A stretch of DNA of 16,206 bases from an uncultured Lachnospiraceae bacterium (GTDB lineage Bacteria > Bacillota > Clostridia > Lachnospirales > Lachnospiraceae). The stretch lies in NCBI GenBank assembly GCA_910587305.1, contig CAJUKV010000062.1, forward strand, positions 1-16,206, written 5' to 3'. Position numbers and translations under genes: made by a program. A model generated the notes under the pieces. The model saw nothing but the letters and a program-made list of their open reading frames with translations, had not been told where the DNA came from and made no database searches. Below, one piece after another: positions 6,863 through 14,110 of the stretch (position 1 is the first letter of the stretch; each line of letters opens with the position of its first letter).

Positions 6863-6921
6863 AAGATGCCTGCAGGCGAAATTTCTTGCTCCAACAGCAA
6901 GATTCCGCCTGCAGGCATCTT
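6863..6921. terminator. Long hairpin between convergent genes
   Basis: A perfect 16-bp stem (6863-6878 with 6906-6921) contains the palindrome GCCTGCAGGC, and an inner 6-bp stem CTTGCT/AGCAAG (6885-6901) extends it. It lies between the small plus-strand ORF (stop 6811) and the fructokinase stop (7076). On the minus strand it is followed by TTATTTTT, and on the plus strand by TTTCATG. It most likely serves as a terminator for the minus-strand gene and possibly for both. Confidence 0.65.
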
Positions 6922-7075
6922 TCATGCCCCTATTTCCTTTTTCGTTATCTAGTACAGCTTTGCAGAAATTCAAAGCTTTACCAGAGTCTTTTTACATTAA
7001 AAACCCTTTTTTAATATTGATAAGACCTGATTCAGGTTTTTCTTTTTTCGGAAATCCTTCTAATATCATTTTCTA

Positions 7076-8044
7076 TTACAAAGTTTTTTTCAGAAAGGAA
7101 AGAATTTCTTCCTTTTCCGGCATCACGCAAAGAGCGCCCTTTCTGGTGGTAATAATGGACGCCGCCGCATTGGCAAAGGTCAAAAGCTCCTTCAAATTAT
7201 CCTGCGTAAGCCTTTCAAGTCCATGCTCCAAAACATAATTCAGTTCACAGGCACAGAAGGTATCTCCCGCCCCGGTTGTCTCTATGGTATCCGGATTGAC
7301 AAACCCGGGCGCCTCCGCTTGTATATCCTGATAATAAGCCCGGCTTCCCTCTTTCCCCAATGTAGCAAAAATAAGCGGAATATTGTATTTATCGCGAATC
7401 TCACCTATTCCCTCGTCAATATCCGTCTTTCCCGTCATAAACTCAATTTCATTGTCCGATATTTTTAAGATATCGCAGACGCTCATTCCATAGGCAATCA
7501 TTTCCTTTGCCTTGTCAAGGGAGCTCCAAAGAGGCGGACGCAGATTTGGGTCAAAGGACAATATGCAGCCCTTTTCCTTGGCTATTGCAATCGCCTTTTT
7601 CGTTGCCTTCTCCACAACAGAGTCTGTCATGGACAGGGTACCAAAATGAAAAATTCTTGTGTCCTGAATCAGTTCTTCCTCTATTTCTTCTTCTCTCAGC
7701 ATCATATCCGCTCCCGGATTCCGGTAAAAAGAAAAGTCTCTGTCTCCGCCCGGAAAAGTCTGAACGAAAGCAAGGGTGGTATGTACCTCATCATCCTTTT
7801 TCAGCCCCTTTAAGTCAATCCCCGTACTTCCCGCTCTTTCCTCTAACATCTTACCGAACATGTCGTTTCCCACCTTGCCGATAAACGCAGTCCTTTTTCC
7901 AAGCTTTTGCAGCATGGCAAGCACATTACAGGGCGCTCCCCCCGGATTTGCCTCAAACAAAGGGTTCCCCTGCCCGCTCTCTCCGTTCATGGTAAAGTCA
8001 ATAAGCAGTTCCCCAAGCGCCACCACATCATATTTTTTTGTCAT
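7076..8044 (-). CDS. Fructokinase, PfkB/ribokinase family (ScrK-like)
   Basis: This is a 322-residue ATP-dependent sugar kinase, most likely fructose to fructose 6-phosphate. PfkB features are the substrate motif NPGGAPCN (33-40) after the GE-LIDF strand (10-17), VGNDMFG (58-64), FDPNLRPPLW (164-173, very typical of ScrK-type fructokinases) and the ATP/anion-hole motif TTGAGDTF (256-263) with catalytic base D261. Length is normal. GAGGT is the ribosome binding site, in a leader identical in part to that of the dehydrogenase. It has its own promoter (8223-8251), about 170 nt from the start codon. No sucrose transporter or hydrolase is adjacent, so the in vivo substrate (fructose or a related ketose) is inferred from family resemblance. 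Confidence 0.88.
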   Translation of the reverse strand: MTKKYDVVALGELLIDFTMNGESGQGNPLFEANPGGAPCNVLAMLQKLGKRTAFIGKVGNDMFGKMLEERAGSTGIDLKGLKKDDEVHTTLAFVQTFPGGDRDFSFYRNPGADMMLREEEIEEELIQDTRIFHFGTLSMTDSVVEKATKKAIAIAKEKGCILSFDPNLRPPLWSSLDKAKEMIAYGMSVCDILKISDNEIEFMTGKTDIDEGIGEIRDKYNIPLIFATLGKEGSRAYYQDIQAEAPGFVNPDTIETTGAGDTFCACELNYVLEHGLERLTQDNLKELLTFANAAASIITTRKGALCVMPEKEEILSFLKKTL

Positions 8045-8045
8045 G

Positions 8046-8123
8046 TTTTACCTCATTTCTGCGCTGCTTTTTTGCGCATATCAAGTTTGTGGATGCAGCG
8101 CAGACACAAACTTGTGAGTGAAA
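8046..8123 (-). promoter_or_regulatory. Structured leader repeat, copy B (before the fructokinase)
   Basis: This is the second copy of the leader at 4797-4894. Its 10-bp hairpin is 8082-8091 with 8105-8114, and the 13-nt loop contains GCAGCGCAGA (8095-8104, plus strand). This is an exact 10-nt complement of TCTGCGCTGC at 8058-8067, three bases from the Shine-Dalgarno sequence (8050-8054). Loop-to-downstream pairing gives either an H-type pseudoknot or an alternative hairpin that would affect ribosome access. It lacks the extra 8-bp hairpin of copy A. Confidence 0.6.
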
Positions 8124-8158
8124 TATTGGAAATCTTTCACTCTTCCTCCCTTCATACC

Positions 8159-8194
8159 AACAGCCCTTCTATTTGGGCGCAGACACTCATTTGC
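8159..8194. repeat. Intergenic dyad repeat (family member in fructokinase leader)
   Basis: The sequence begins AACAGCCC, continues ATTTGGGC and ends CTCATTTG. It resembles the elements at 11258-11291 and 15347-15382. On the transcript it also carries GTGTCTGCGC, identical to ten bases of leader copy B, so its TCTGCGC could compete for the same complement near the ribosome binding site. Confidence 0.45.
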
Positions 8195-8222
8195 CAGTTG
8201 AATTTTCAACTCGATTTCTTGT

Positions 8223-8251
8223 ATTGTAAAGCCAATTTATGCAAAAGTCAA
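8223..8251 (-). promoter_or_regulatory. Sigma-A promoter of the fructokinase gene
   Basis: TTGACT (8246-8251) is followed by a 17-bp spacer and TACAAT (8223-8228) on the minus strand, five of six matches in each box. Transcription from about 8216 gives an untranslated leader of about 170 nt. The leader includes the dyad at 8159-8194 and leader copy B. Confidence 0.75.
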
Positions 8252-8272
8252 ATTCTTCCGGTCACCCTAATC

Positions 8273-9277
8273 CTACTGCTTTTCCACCTTCCCGCTCTTT
8301 TTTACAACAGGATATTCCCCTTCTTTCTCATAAGCAATATCTATCGCATAAGTCTCGCCCTCAGGCAGAAAAAACGAGGCGTGAGCAGGAACAAAAACTT
8401 CTATTTCACAGTCCTTTATAAGTCTGCCCGAAGCGTCCTCTTTTACCACAACGGTATAGATACTGCCCGGCAATTCCTCCTCCGAACCCTTTTGAGATCC
8501 GTATGTCATATCCATGACTTCAACAACCACCCCTTCAAGAGTCGTCCCTTCCGGCAGCGTTGATGTTCCTTTACTTATAGCGTCCTCCATATCCTCCGCC
8601 TTCCTGGTTTCCCCGCTTTCCCTTGACTGTTGCTTCTCCAAATCCGAAACAGGGGAGGAGACGTTATTTCCGGTAATATTTCCGCCGTCTTCACTGTCCG
8701 CCATTTCCACATCTTTAGCCGCCTCGGCTTCCGCCCTTAAATCTTCCATATCTGCCTCGGCTTCCGCCATGGCTCCCGAATCGCTGTCGGCTCCGCAGTC
8801 CGCCGCACCGGCGTCAGCAGTCTCCGCACCTGTAGCCGCGCCTGCAGTAGTATCTTCTTCGGCAGCCGCCTCGGCCGATTCCGGCACTGTGTCTTCCGGC
8901 ATAGCCATATCTGCCGCCGCAGCTTCCTGCATCTCCCCGGCCTCGTCGATTCCTTCCGTCATTGCTCCCCCTGAGAACGACTTGTCCCCCGTTCTTTTCA
9001 AAAAGATAGCGGCAGGCAAAATAACGGCCACGCACAAAACAGCCGCAACTGCCCCGGCATATTTCCCAAGAAATACCCGAATCTTTTTAGAGGTTATTTT
9101 TTTCGAATTTCTATTCCTGTCCGTTCTGTCTGCTTTTTCCTTTATTTCCACATTTTCATTTACAATCCGATTTTCCGGTGCGGATTTTTCCGTAAGGCCG
9201 GCTTCGATTCTGTCCCACAAATCGGGAGCTTCGTTTTGCGCCAGTTCTCTATAAGCCTGTTCAAAATTCTTACTCAT
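8273..9277 (-). CDS. Membrane-bound anti-sigma factor-like protein
   Basis: This 334-residue single-pass membrane protein is the likely regulator of the sigma factor it overlaps. The N-terminal part (1-70) is charged and cytoplasmic, with an APDLWDRIEAGL segment. A transmembrane helix spans about 72-94 (KYAGAVAAVLCVAVILPAAIF). Residues 95-240 are a very low-complexity external linker rich in A, E, D and G. Residues 241-334 are a beta-rich domain (GTTLEGVVVEVMDM, IYTVVVKEDASGRLI, EIEVFVPAHASFFLPEGETYAIDIAY). The ATG at 9277 is preferred over an in-frame GTG at 9283, because GGAGG (9285-9289) lies 7 nt before the ATG but only 1 nt before the GTG. It overlaps the sigma gene end by 8 nt, implying translational coupling. 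No HCC zinc motif is present. The signal sensed is unknown, and the anti-sigma role rests on context and topology. Confidence 0.75.
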   Translation of the reverse strand: MSKNFEQAYRELAQNEAPDLWDRIEAGLTEKSAPENRIVNENVEIKEKADRTDRNRNSKKITSKKIRVFLGKYAGAVAAVLCVAVILPAAIFLKRTGDKSFSGGAMTEGIDEAGEMQEAAAADMAMPEDTVPESAEAAAEEDTTAGAATGAETADAGAADCGADSDSGAMAEAEADMEDLRAEAEAAKDVEMADSEDGGNITGNNVSSPVSDLEKQQSRESGETRKAEDMEDAISKGTSTLPEGTTLEGVVVEVMDMTYGSQKGSEEELPGSIYTVVVKEDASGRLIKDCEIEVFVPAHASFFLPEGETYAIDIAYEKEGEYPVVKKSGKVEKQ

Positions 9278-9839
9278 ATCCACACCTCCTTAACTTTTTC
9301 AATGCATTTTGATATTTCCAGGTTACCGTTCCCATGGGGATTCCCATGTGAGAGGCAATCTCCTTAAAGGTAAGCTCGCCCAACACTTTTAAACTGACAA
9401 TCTGTCTCTCCGCGGGCTTTAACATTTCCATAGCCTCGCTGACCGTCATATCTCCAATCACTTCCCGCTCTACGTCATTTTCTCCCCGGAAGGCGTAACT
9501 TCCTTTCTTTTGTCCTTCCTCCTCCGATTCCGTCCCCAAATCCTGCATCAGGGCGGTGAGCTCCTCTCTGCGGTGCTTTCTCAAAAAATCAATCGCCATG
9601 TTTCTTGCCATAGACGCCAGGTAACCCTTGTGCCCATTGCCAGGCCTAAACTGCTCCGCCCGATCCCAAAGCCTTATAAAAAAGTCGCTGGTCACATCCT
9701 CCGCATTTTCTTTGTTCTGCAGCACTTCGTAAATAATCCGGTAAATATATCCCACATAATTTTCATAAATTTCCTTTAATCCGGCCTTATCCCCCTGAAC
9801 CATACGTGCCACAGCTTCCTCAAATTCTCGTTCGTTCAC
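9270..9839 (-). CDS. ECF-type RNA polymerase sigma factor
   Basis: This is a 189-residue extracytoplasmic-function sigma factor. Region 2 spans about 24-92 and includes the core-binding/-10 recognition stretch AEDVTSDFFIRLWDRAEQF and the segment YLASMARNMAIDFLRKHRRE. Region 4 (about 132-186) has the helix-turn-helix LTFKEIASHMGIPMGTVTWKYQNALKKLRR that reads the -35. A variable linker of about 35 residues separates them, and region 1.1/3 is missing as expected. The start is GTG (9839), with GAGGG about 9 nt upstream. The stop overlaps the start of the membrane anti-sigma-like gene by 8 nt, so the two form a co-translated pair. The regulon and an autoregulated promoter could not be identified from the sequence. 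Confidence 0.93.
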   Translation of the reverse strand: MNEREFEEAVARMVQGDKAGLKEIYENYVGYIYRIIYEVLQNKENAEDVTSDFFIRLWDRAEQFRPGNGHKGYLASMARNMAIDFLRKHRREELTALMQDLGTESEEEGQKKGSYAFRGENDVEREVIGDMTVSEAMEMLKPAERQIVSLKVLGELTFKEIASHMGIPMGTVTWKYQNALKKLRRCGYE

Positions 9840-9890
9840 TCTTTTTTTCCCTCTTTTTTGATACGTTTATGCTGCGTCATTTTATGGAAA

Positions 9891-9935
9891 AAGTTGCTGC
9901 CGGAAAAAGGATATCCCTTTTGCCGACAACAACTT
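9891..9935 (-). terminator. Intrinsic terminator of the dapF-dapL operon
   Basis: A long stem (9891-9903 with 9923-9935, two G-U pairs on the minus-strand RNA) continues with AAAAGG/CTTTTT inside. On the minus strand it is followed directly by TTTTTCC. It starts 12 nt after the dapL stop and separates the operon from the sigma factor gene. Confidence 0.8.
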
Positions 9936-9947
9936 CAAAGGATTGTT

Positions 9948-11162
9948 CTATAATGCTTTCATCCTGTCAACCGCCTCCACCGTATTTTCGTAGCTTCCAA
10001 AAGCAGTCAGCCTGAAATAAGTTTCTCCGCTTGGCCCAAAGCCGGAACCGGGGGTTCCCACCACATTTGCCTTTTCAAGAAGATAATCAAAAAATTCCCA
10101 GCTGGTCATGCCGCCCGGCGCTTTCAGCCAGATGTACGGCGCATTTACGCCGCCCGAAACGGTATAACCGGCACTTTTTAAGCCCTCCAAAATATACTTT
10201 GCGTTATTCATATAATAAGCCACCTGCTGTTTCAGCTGCGCCTTTCCTTCCTCTGAATAAACCGCCTCGCCGGCCCGCTGTACGATATAGGGGGCTCCGT
10301 TGTACTTGGTTCCATGCCTTCTTGCCCACAGAGAATGAAGGCTTACTTCTCCGCATTTTAAATCCTTCGGGATAACCGTAAAGCCCAGACGCACTCCGGT
10401 AAACCCGGCGTTTTTGGAAAAAGAGCGCAGCTCAATGGCGCAGCTTCTTGCCCCCTCGCACTCATAAATGGTGTGGGGCACATCTTCCTCCGAAATATAC
10501 GCTTCGTAAGCCGCATCATAAATAATAACGGCCCCCACCTTGTTTGCATAATCCACCCACTCCTGAAGCTGGGACTTCGTTACGGTAGAACCGGTAGGAT
10601 TATTGGGGAAGCACAGATAAATCAAATCGGGCGTTTCCTTCGGAAGCTCCGGGGCAAAACCATTCTCCGCCACGCAGGGCATGTAAATCACGTCGCTCCA
10701 GATTTCTTTGGCGCTGTCGTACACGCCGGTTCTCCCCGCCATCACATTGGTGTCCACATAAACAGGATAAACGGGGTCGCAGACGGCAATTTTATTGTCC
10801 ACGCTGAAAATTTCCTGAATGTTCCCCGCATCGCACTTGGCTCCGTCGGATACAAAAATTTCGTCGGCGGCAATCTCGCATCCCCTTGCCTTATAGTCAT
10901 TCTCCGCAATTGCCTTTCGCAAAAACTCATAGCCAAGATCCGGCGCATATCCCTTAAAGGTCTCCGCCTGCGCCATCTCGTCCACCGCCACGTGCAGGGC
11001 CTTGATAATCGCGGGGGCCAAAGGCTGCGTCACGTCGCCTATGCCCAGACGGATAATTTTCTTATCGGGGTTTTGCGCCGCAAAGGCGTTCACCTTTTTT
11101 CCAATTGTTGAAAACAGATAGCTCCCGGGAAGCTTTAAATAATTGTCATTGACTTTAAACAT
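9948..11162 (-). CDS. dapL: LL-diaminopimelate aminotransferase
   Basis: This PLP-dependent class I/II aminotransferase converts tetrahydrodipicolinate directly to LL-2,6-diaminopimelate with glutamate as amino donor, bypassing the succinylase and acetylase branches. The product has 404 residues starting MFKVNDNYLKLPGSYLFSTI, the characteristic DapL N-terminus. PLP-fold markers are CFPNNPTGS (184-192), D217/Y220-region YDAAYE, and SFSK with Schiff-base lysine K250, followed by NAGFTGVRLGF. The frame is open 29 codons further upstream, but the ATG at 11162 is chosen for the family N-terminus and GGAGG (11168-11172) before it. It lies downstream of dapF, about 100 nt apart, and is followed by a strong terminator. 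The two enzymes act in sequence. Confidence 0.96.
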   Translation of the reverse strand: MFKVNDNYLKLPGSYLFSTIGKKVNAFAAQNPDKKIIRLGIGDVTQPLAPAIIKALHVAVDEMAQAETFKGYAPDLGYEFLRKAIAENDYKARGCEIAADEIFVSDGAKCDAGNIQEIFSVDNKIAVCDPVYPVYVDTNVMAGRTGVYDSAKEIWSDVIYMPCVAENGFAPELPKETPDLIYLCFPNNPTGSTVTKSQLQEWVDYANKVGAVIIYDAAYEAYISEEDVPHTIYECEGARSCAIELRSFSKNAGFTGVRLGFTVIPKDLKCGEVSLHSLWARRHGTKYNGAPYIVQRAGEAVYSEEGKAQLKQQVAYYMNNAKYILEGLKSAGYTVSGGVNAPYIWLKAPGGMTSWEFFDYLLEKANVVGTPGSGFGPSGETYFRLTAFGSYENTVEAVDRMKAL

Positions 11163-11257
11163 TTTTTCCTCCTTTATTGTTTCCGGAACCATCTCCATCC
11201 CTGTATCACGAATCCGAATGAAGAAATTCCCTTTGCTCTGCCGCCCCACTCCTGCCG

Positions 11258-11291
11258 ACAGCCCTCAAATTTGGGCCGGAGCACAAATTTG
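11258..11291. repeat. Intergenic dyad repeat overlapping the dapF 3' end
   Basis: CAAATTTG (11266-11273) and CAAATTTG (11284-11291), each palindromic, flank GGCCGGAGCA. The preceding ACAGCCC matches the elements at 8159 and 15347. The element supplies the last codons and the stop of dapF and sits in the dapF-dapL junction. Confidence 0.6.
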
Positions 11292-12140
11292 CTGCTCTGC
11301 CATAATTTCACCTTCAAAAACAGTGGCCGCCGGCCCTGTCATATAAATCAGATTTTCTTTTCTGTCCCACTCAATCTGCAAATCGCCACCCAACAGTTTA
11401 ACAGTAACCTGCTCCCTCGTCAAATCATTTAAGATACAGGCCACGGCAACAGCGCAGGCTCCCGTGCCGCAGGCTAAAGTTTCTCCCGTGCCTCTCTCCC
11501 AGACCCGCATCATGACATTTTCTCTGTCCAGTACTTTGACAAATTCCGTGTTAGTCCTTTTGGGAAAGCGTACATGGTTTTCAAAAAGAGGCCCTATTTT
11601 CTCCAAAGGCAGCTGCAATATCTCGTCCATAAAGATGACCGCATGAGGATTCCCCATTGACACGCATGTCATTTGATATGTTTTGTCATCCACCTCTATC
11701 GGTTCTCCGATAACTTCCCCGCTGCCGGCAATCACCGGGATCTCATCCGCTTTCAATATAGGCGCCCCCATGTTAACCCTGACAGCCTCTATCTTTCCAT
11801 TTTCCGGGAACAAAGTAAGGTACTTGATTTTGCCACAGCTTACCACGCTGATTTCCGTTTTGTTTGTCAATCCCTTATCGTAGACATATTTTCCCACACA
11901 GCGTATCCCGTTTCCGCACATTTCGGCCCGCGAACCGTCCATGTTATACATCTCCATCTCAAAGTCCGCTTCCTTAGATGAATTGATAAAAATAACGCCG
12001 TCTCCTCCAATGCCAAAATGTCTGTCGCTGAGCCGCCTTACGATTTCAGGCTTTTTTTCTTCCGGCACTTTTTCTATGTCGCCATTTACATAGATATAAT
12101 CGTTACCACAGCCATGCATTTTAGTAAATTTCAATTTCAT
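11265..12140 (-). CDS. dapF: Diaminopimelate epimerase
   Basis: This cofactor-independent epimerase converts LL- to meso-diaminopimelate, the direct precursor of lysine and of the peptidoglycan cross-link. The active-site cysteines are C75 in MDGSRAEMCGNGIRC and C224 in GTGETLACGTGACA. KMHGCGNDYIYV (8-19) is the N-terminal signature. The product has 291 residues from the ATG at 12140. An upstream in-frame ATG at 12146 lies only 1 nt from GGAGG and is unlikely to be used. The usual core ends near GPAATVFEGEI (about 279). The last residues, AEQQICAPAQI, are an extension encoded largely by the intergenic dyad repeat. It is the first gene of the dapF-dapL operon. Confidence 0.97.
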   Translation of the reverse strand: MKLKFTKMHGCGNDYIYVNGDIEKVPEEKKPEIVRRLSDRHFGIGGDGVIFINSSKEADFEMEMYNMDGSRAEMCGNGIRCVGKYVYDKGLTNKTEISVVSCGKIKYLTLFPENGKIEAVRVNMGAPILKADEIPVIAGSGEVIGEPIEVDDKTYQMTCVSMGNPHAVIFMDEILQLPLEKIGPLFENHVRFPKRTNTEFVKVLDRENVMMRVWERGTGETLACGTGACAVAVACILNDLTREQVTVKLLGGDLQIEWDRKENLIYMTGPAATVFEGEIMAEQQICAPAQI

Positions 12141-12187
12141 AACCATGCCTCCTTCTTCACCTGCGACTTCTCAACAACCAAAGACGT

Positions 12188-12221
12188 AAGCCCCAAAATT
12201 GGGGTACAGGCATAAATTTGT
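12188..12221. repeat. Intergenic dyad repeat upstream of dapF
   Basis: AAGCCCCAAAATTGGGG (12188-12204) is followed by TACAGGCATAAATTTG. The arrangement and spacing resemble the members at 11258 and 15347, but this copy is more diverged. CCCCAA/TTGGGG can form its own short hairpin. In the transcript it lies about 50-80 nt before the dapF start. Confidence 0.4.
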
Positions 12222-12243
12222 CATGTCGCCGTTTACATAGATT

Positions 12244-12252
12244 AGCATACCA
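12244..12252 (-). promoter_or_regulatory. Extended -10 promoter candidate for dapF-dapL
   Basis: On the minus strand TGG-TATGCT (12244-12252) fits an extended -10 (TGnTATnnT). No recognisable -35 is seen at 17 bp. It would give a leader of about 95 nt containing the 12188-12221 dyad. Confidence 0.35.
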
Positions 12253-12329
12253 CACTTTTCCCACGGCATGTATGGCTTTCTTTGGGATGGACTATGCAAA
12301 AAATGCTTTTTTCATTTCTTTTTCGGCTA

Positions 12330-13910
12330 TTATTTTAGGCGGACCCCATGTGTAATCAGGTATCTGTCCTGCGCAAGTTCCTCTATCTTCAAATTCATGC
12401 CGCAGATGGATGCGGAAATCGCATTCATGGCGTCATCCATATATCCCTGGCGATAGGTTTCTTTTTGATAAGCCGCATACAATTCCTGTGCAAGCTGTGC
12501 GCCCTCTACCACATTGTAAAATTCATAGTTGCCCAGCCCGTTCTCCACAATCTGTTCATAGCAATTTCCATAATAATCGGACAGACTATGTAAAACTTCC
12601 TCCTGACTAATACCAAAGTCCGCAATATCCTTAAGCGCTTCCTGCTGCGGAGCTGTCTCCGCCACGCCTTGTCCCTGATCCGCGCCGCTTTGCGGCTGCG
12701 TCTCCTGTGGCTGTCCGGGCTCCCGGTAAATCTGTCCGTTACAGGGAGGAAGGTACACGGACAATTCCTTCCTCACATGGGTGCCGGCATAATCCTGATC
12801 ATTTTTATTAAAATAATCATAGCTTGCGCCTTCCATTTCCGTATCGTCCCATGTGGTATCCACATTGTAGTAGCCGTCCTCCAGCCCCACAATGTTCCAT
12901 GCATGGTTTTCCCCTGCATATCCGGTACAATAATAGCACGGTATGCCAAGCTGCTGCAGCAGATACTGGTACGCCCTGGCATATCCTGCGCATACCGTCT
13001 GTCCGTTCACCAACGCGCTGTAGGCGCTTTGATTCATTTCCGCGCCCATATCATAAGAAGCCCTGTCTATCAATGCATCGTGGATATACTTTTCCTTCTC
13101 ATAATCGCTTGGAAGACCGCCCGCGCCCGATAAGAGCTCGCCCGCATTCTCGTTGAAAGCAGCCTTGGACTCCTCCAAATCTAACGCGGTACGGTTAAAC
13201 CGCAAATCAATTTCCACGCACTGTCCGTCTCTTTTATATTTACAAAAATACGCCGTATCCAGCCAGAAAAGCTCCGGGTGATCGTTATACACTGCCTGAA
13301 AAACCGTTCTGAGCTGCCCGGCGGATACATTTTCTACCGGCGCAAACATCTGAATCAAATCGTTGGCATTCGCATAAATCTGCCTGTAAAGATGCTTCCC
13401 CTTTTCATCCAGCATCTCATAGTAGGGATAAGAAACAGCGTCAAATATAAGACCGTCGCCGGTATTTCCCACCCCCAGCTGGGTTTGCAGAAGATCGGCG
13501 ACCTCGTCTTCAACCTGCTCCCGCTCATCCTGTACTTCCTGATAGCCATTTTTGCCGGCCACCTTCTCCGGCACGGACAGTTCCGACTCCTCAGGCGGAA
13601 TATAATCGCTTTCAATGTTCTGCGCCAGACCTTCCTCCTGCTTCGGTAAATCCGAACTCTCCTTTGAGTCAAGTATTTTGTCCATCCCCTGCTCGTTGCC
13701 CGCGCCGGATTCAATGGAATAAACGGTACGAAATTCCGTCTGCCCATCAGCGCCAAGTCTGTCTAAATCTTCTGATTCATTTTCATCCGAATATAAAAAA
13801 GCAGCCACCGAATCTGTAATGTCGGGGCGAAAAGCGCACAAAATCACGAAGCCGCACAGCAACGCAAACAATATTAAAAATAAAATCCCCAGTCCTTTTA
13901 AAAATTTCAT
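12330..13910 (-). CDS. Membrane-anchored transglutaminase-like protein
   Basis: This is a 526-residue exported or membrane-tethered protein. An N-terminal hydrophobic segment (about 8-27, GILFLILFALLCGFVILCAF) is a signal anchor. Residues 40-160 are acidic and low-complexity. The transglutaminase/papain-like core (about 270-385) has C307 in GQTVCAGYARAYQYLL, H336 in GENHAWNIV and D351 in YYNVDTTWDD, a complete Cys-His-Asp triad. A Pro/Gln-rich linker (395-425) leads to a helical C-terminal domain of unknown type. In bacteria such domains often act as cell-wall proteases or amidases rather than crosslinkers, so the exact activity is open. The ATG at 13910 with AAGGGG 7 nt upstream is preferred over a TTG at 13934. 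It lies between the kdgK terminator and dapF with no obvious operon partner. Confidence 0.85.
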   Translation of the reverse strand: MKFLKGLGILFLILFALLCGFVILCAFRPDITDSVAAFLYSDENESEDLDRLGADGQTEFRTVYSIESGAGNEQGMDKILDSKESSDLPKQEEGLAQNIESDYIPPEESELSVPEKVAGKNGYQEVQDEREQVEDEVADLLQTQLGVGNTGDGLIFDAVSYPYYEMLDEKGKHLYRQIYANANDLIQMFAPVENVSAGQLRTVFQAVYNDHPELFWLDTAYFCKYKRDGQCVEIDLRFNRTALDLEESKAAFNENAGELLSGAGGLPSDYEKEKYIHDALIDRASYDMGAEMNQSAYSALVNGQTVCAGYARAYQYLLQQLGIPCYYCTGYAGENHAWNIVGLEDGYYNVDTTWDDTEMEGASYDYFNKNDQDYAGTHVRKELSVYLPPCNGQIYREPGQPQETQPQSGADQGQGVAETAPQQEALKDIADFGISQEEVLHSLSDYYGNCYEQIVENGLGNYEFYNVVEGAQLAQELYAAYQKETYRQGYMDDAMNAISASICGMNLKIEELAQDRYLITHGVRLK

Positions 13911-13926
13911 CTTTATACCCCTTGCA

Positions 13927-13984
13927 TACCGCAAGCTGTGCTTGTGGTACTGTCACCAATAAAGAGTATGGAAGTTTACTTCCA
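13927..13984 (-). promoter_or_regulatory. Paired hairpins in the leader of the transglutaminase-like gene
   Basis: TACCGCAAGC-TGT-GCTTGTGGTA (13927-13949, one mismatch as a wobble) lies just upstream of the Shine-Dalgarno sequence. TGGAAGT/ACTTCCA (13969-13984) forms a second hairpin. The same two motifs, diverged, occur at 4905-4970 upstream of the dehydrogenase leader, so this appears to be a second intergenic repeat type. Confidence 0.4.
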
Positions 13985-14000
13985 AAGTTGTCTCCATGAA

Positions 14001-14027
14001 AATAGCCCTCCGCTACAGAGGGCTATT
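14001..14027 (-). terminator. Intrinsic terminator of eda-kdgK
   Basis: AATAGCCCTC (14001-14010) pairs perfectly with GAGGGCTATT (14018-14027) across a 7-nt loop. On the minus strand the stem ends in ATTTTC, about 84 nt after the kdgK stop. Confidence 0.75.
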
Positions 14028-14110
14028 CCATACCACGTTAATGTTTATCCTATAACGATAAGAAACGGCAAAATCATTTGTCGTTGTCCATACGCTCAAT
14101 CCAAATAGGA

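Noticed and set aside
6863..6921. Long GC-rich hairpin as a novel RNA element or attachment site
   Set aside because: Its position between convergent genes and the T-rich exit on the minus strand fit an ordinary terminator.
7024..7048. ACCTG-ATT-CAGGT followed by a T-rich run as a plus-strand terminator
   Set aside because: The stem is only about 5 bp, and the stronger hairpin at 6863-6921 already separates the convergent genes, so it is not listed as a feature.
8514..9254. Long plus-strand ORF (246 aa) opposite the anti-sigma gene
   Set aside because: It is Ser/Ala-rich, an artefact of the Ala/Glu-rich low-complexity coding sequence on the other strand. It lacks a ribosome binding site and recognisable protein features.
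10473..11111. Plus-strand ORF (212 aa) opposite dapL
   Set aside because: It lies wholly within the conserved dapL coding region and its translation has no family features.
12300..12325. A-run/T-run hairpin as a terminator for the transglutaminase-like gene
   Set aside because: Only an A/T stem of about six pairs with no GC core, too weak to call with confidence.
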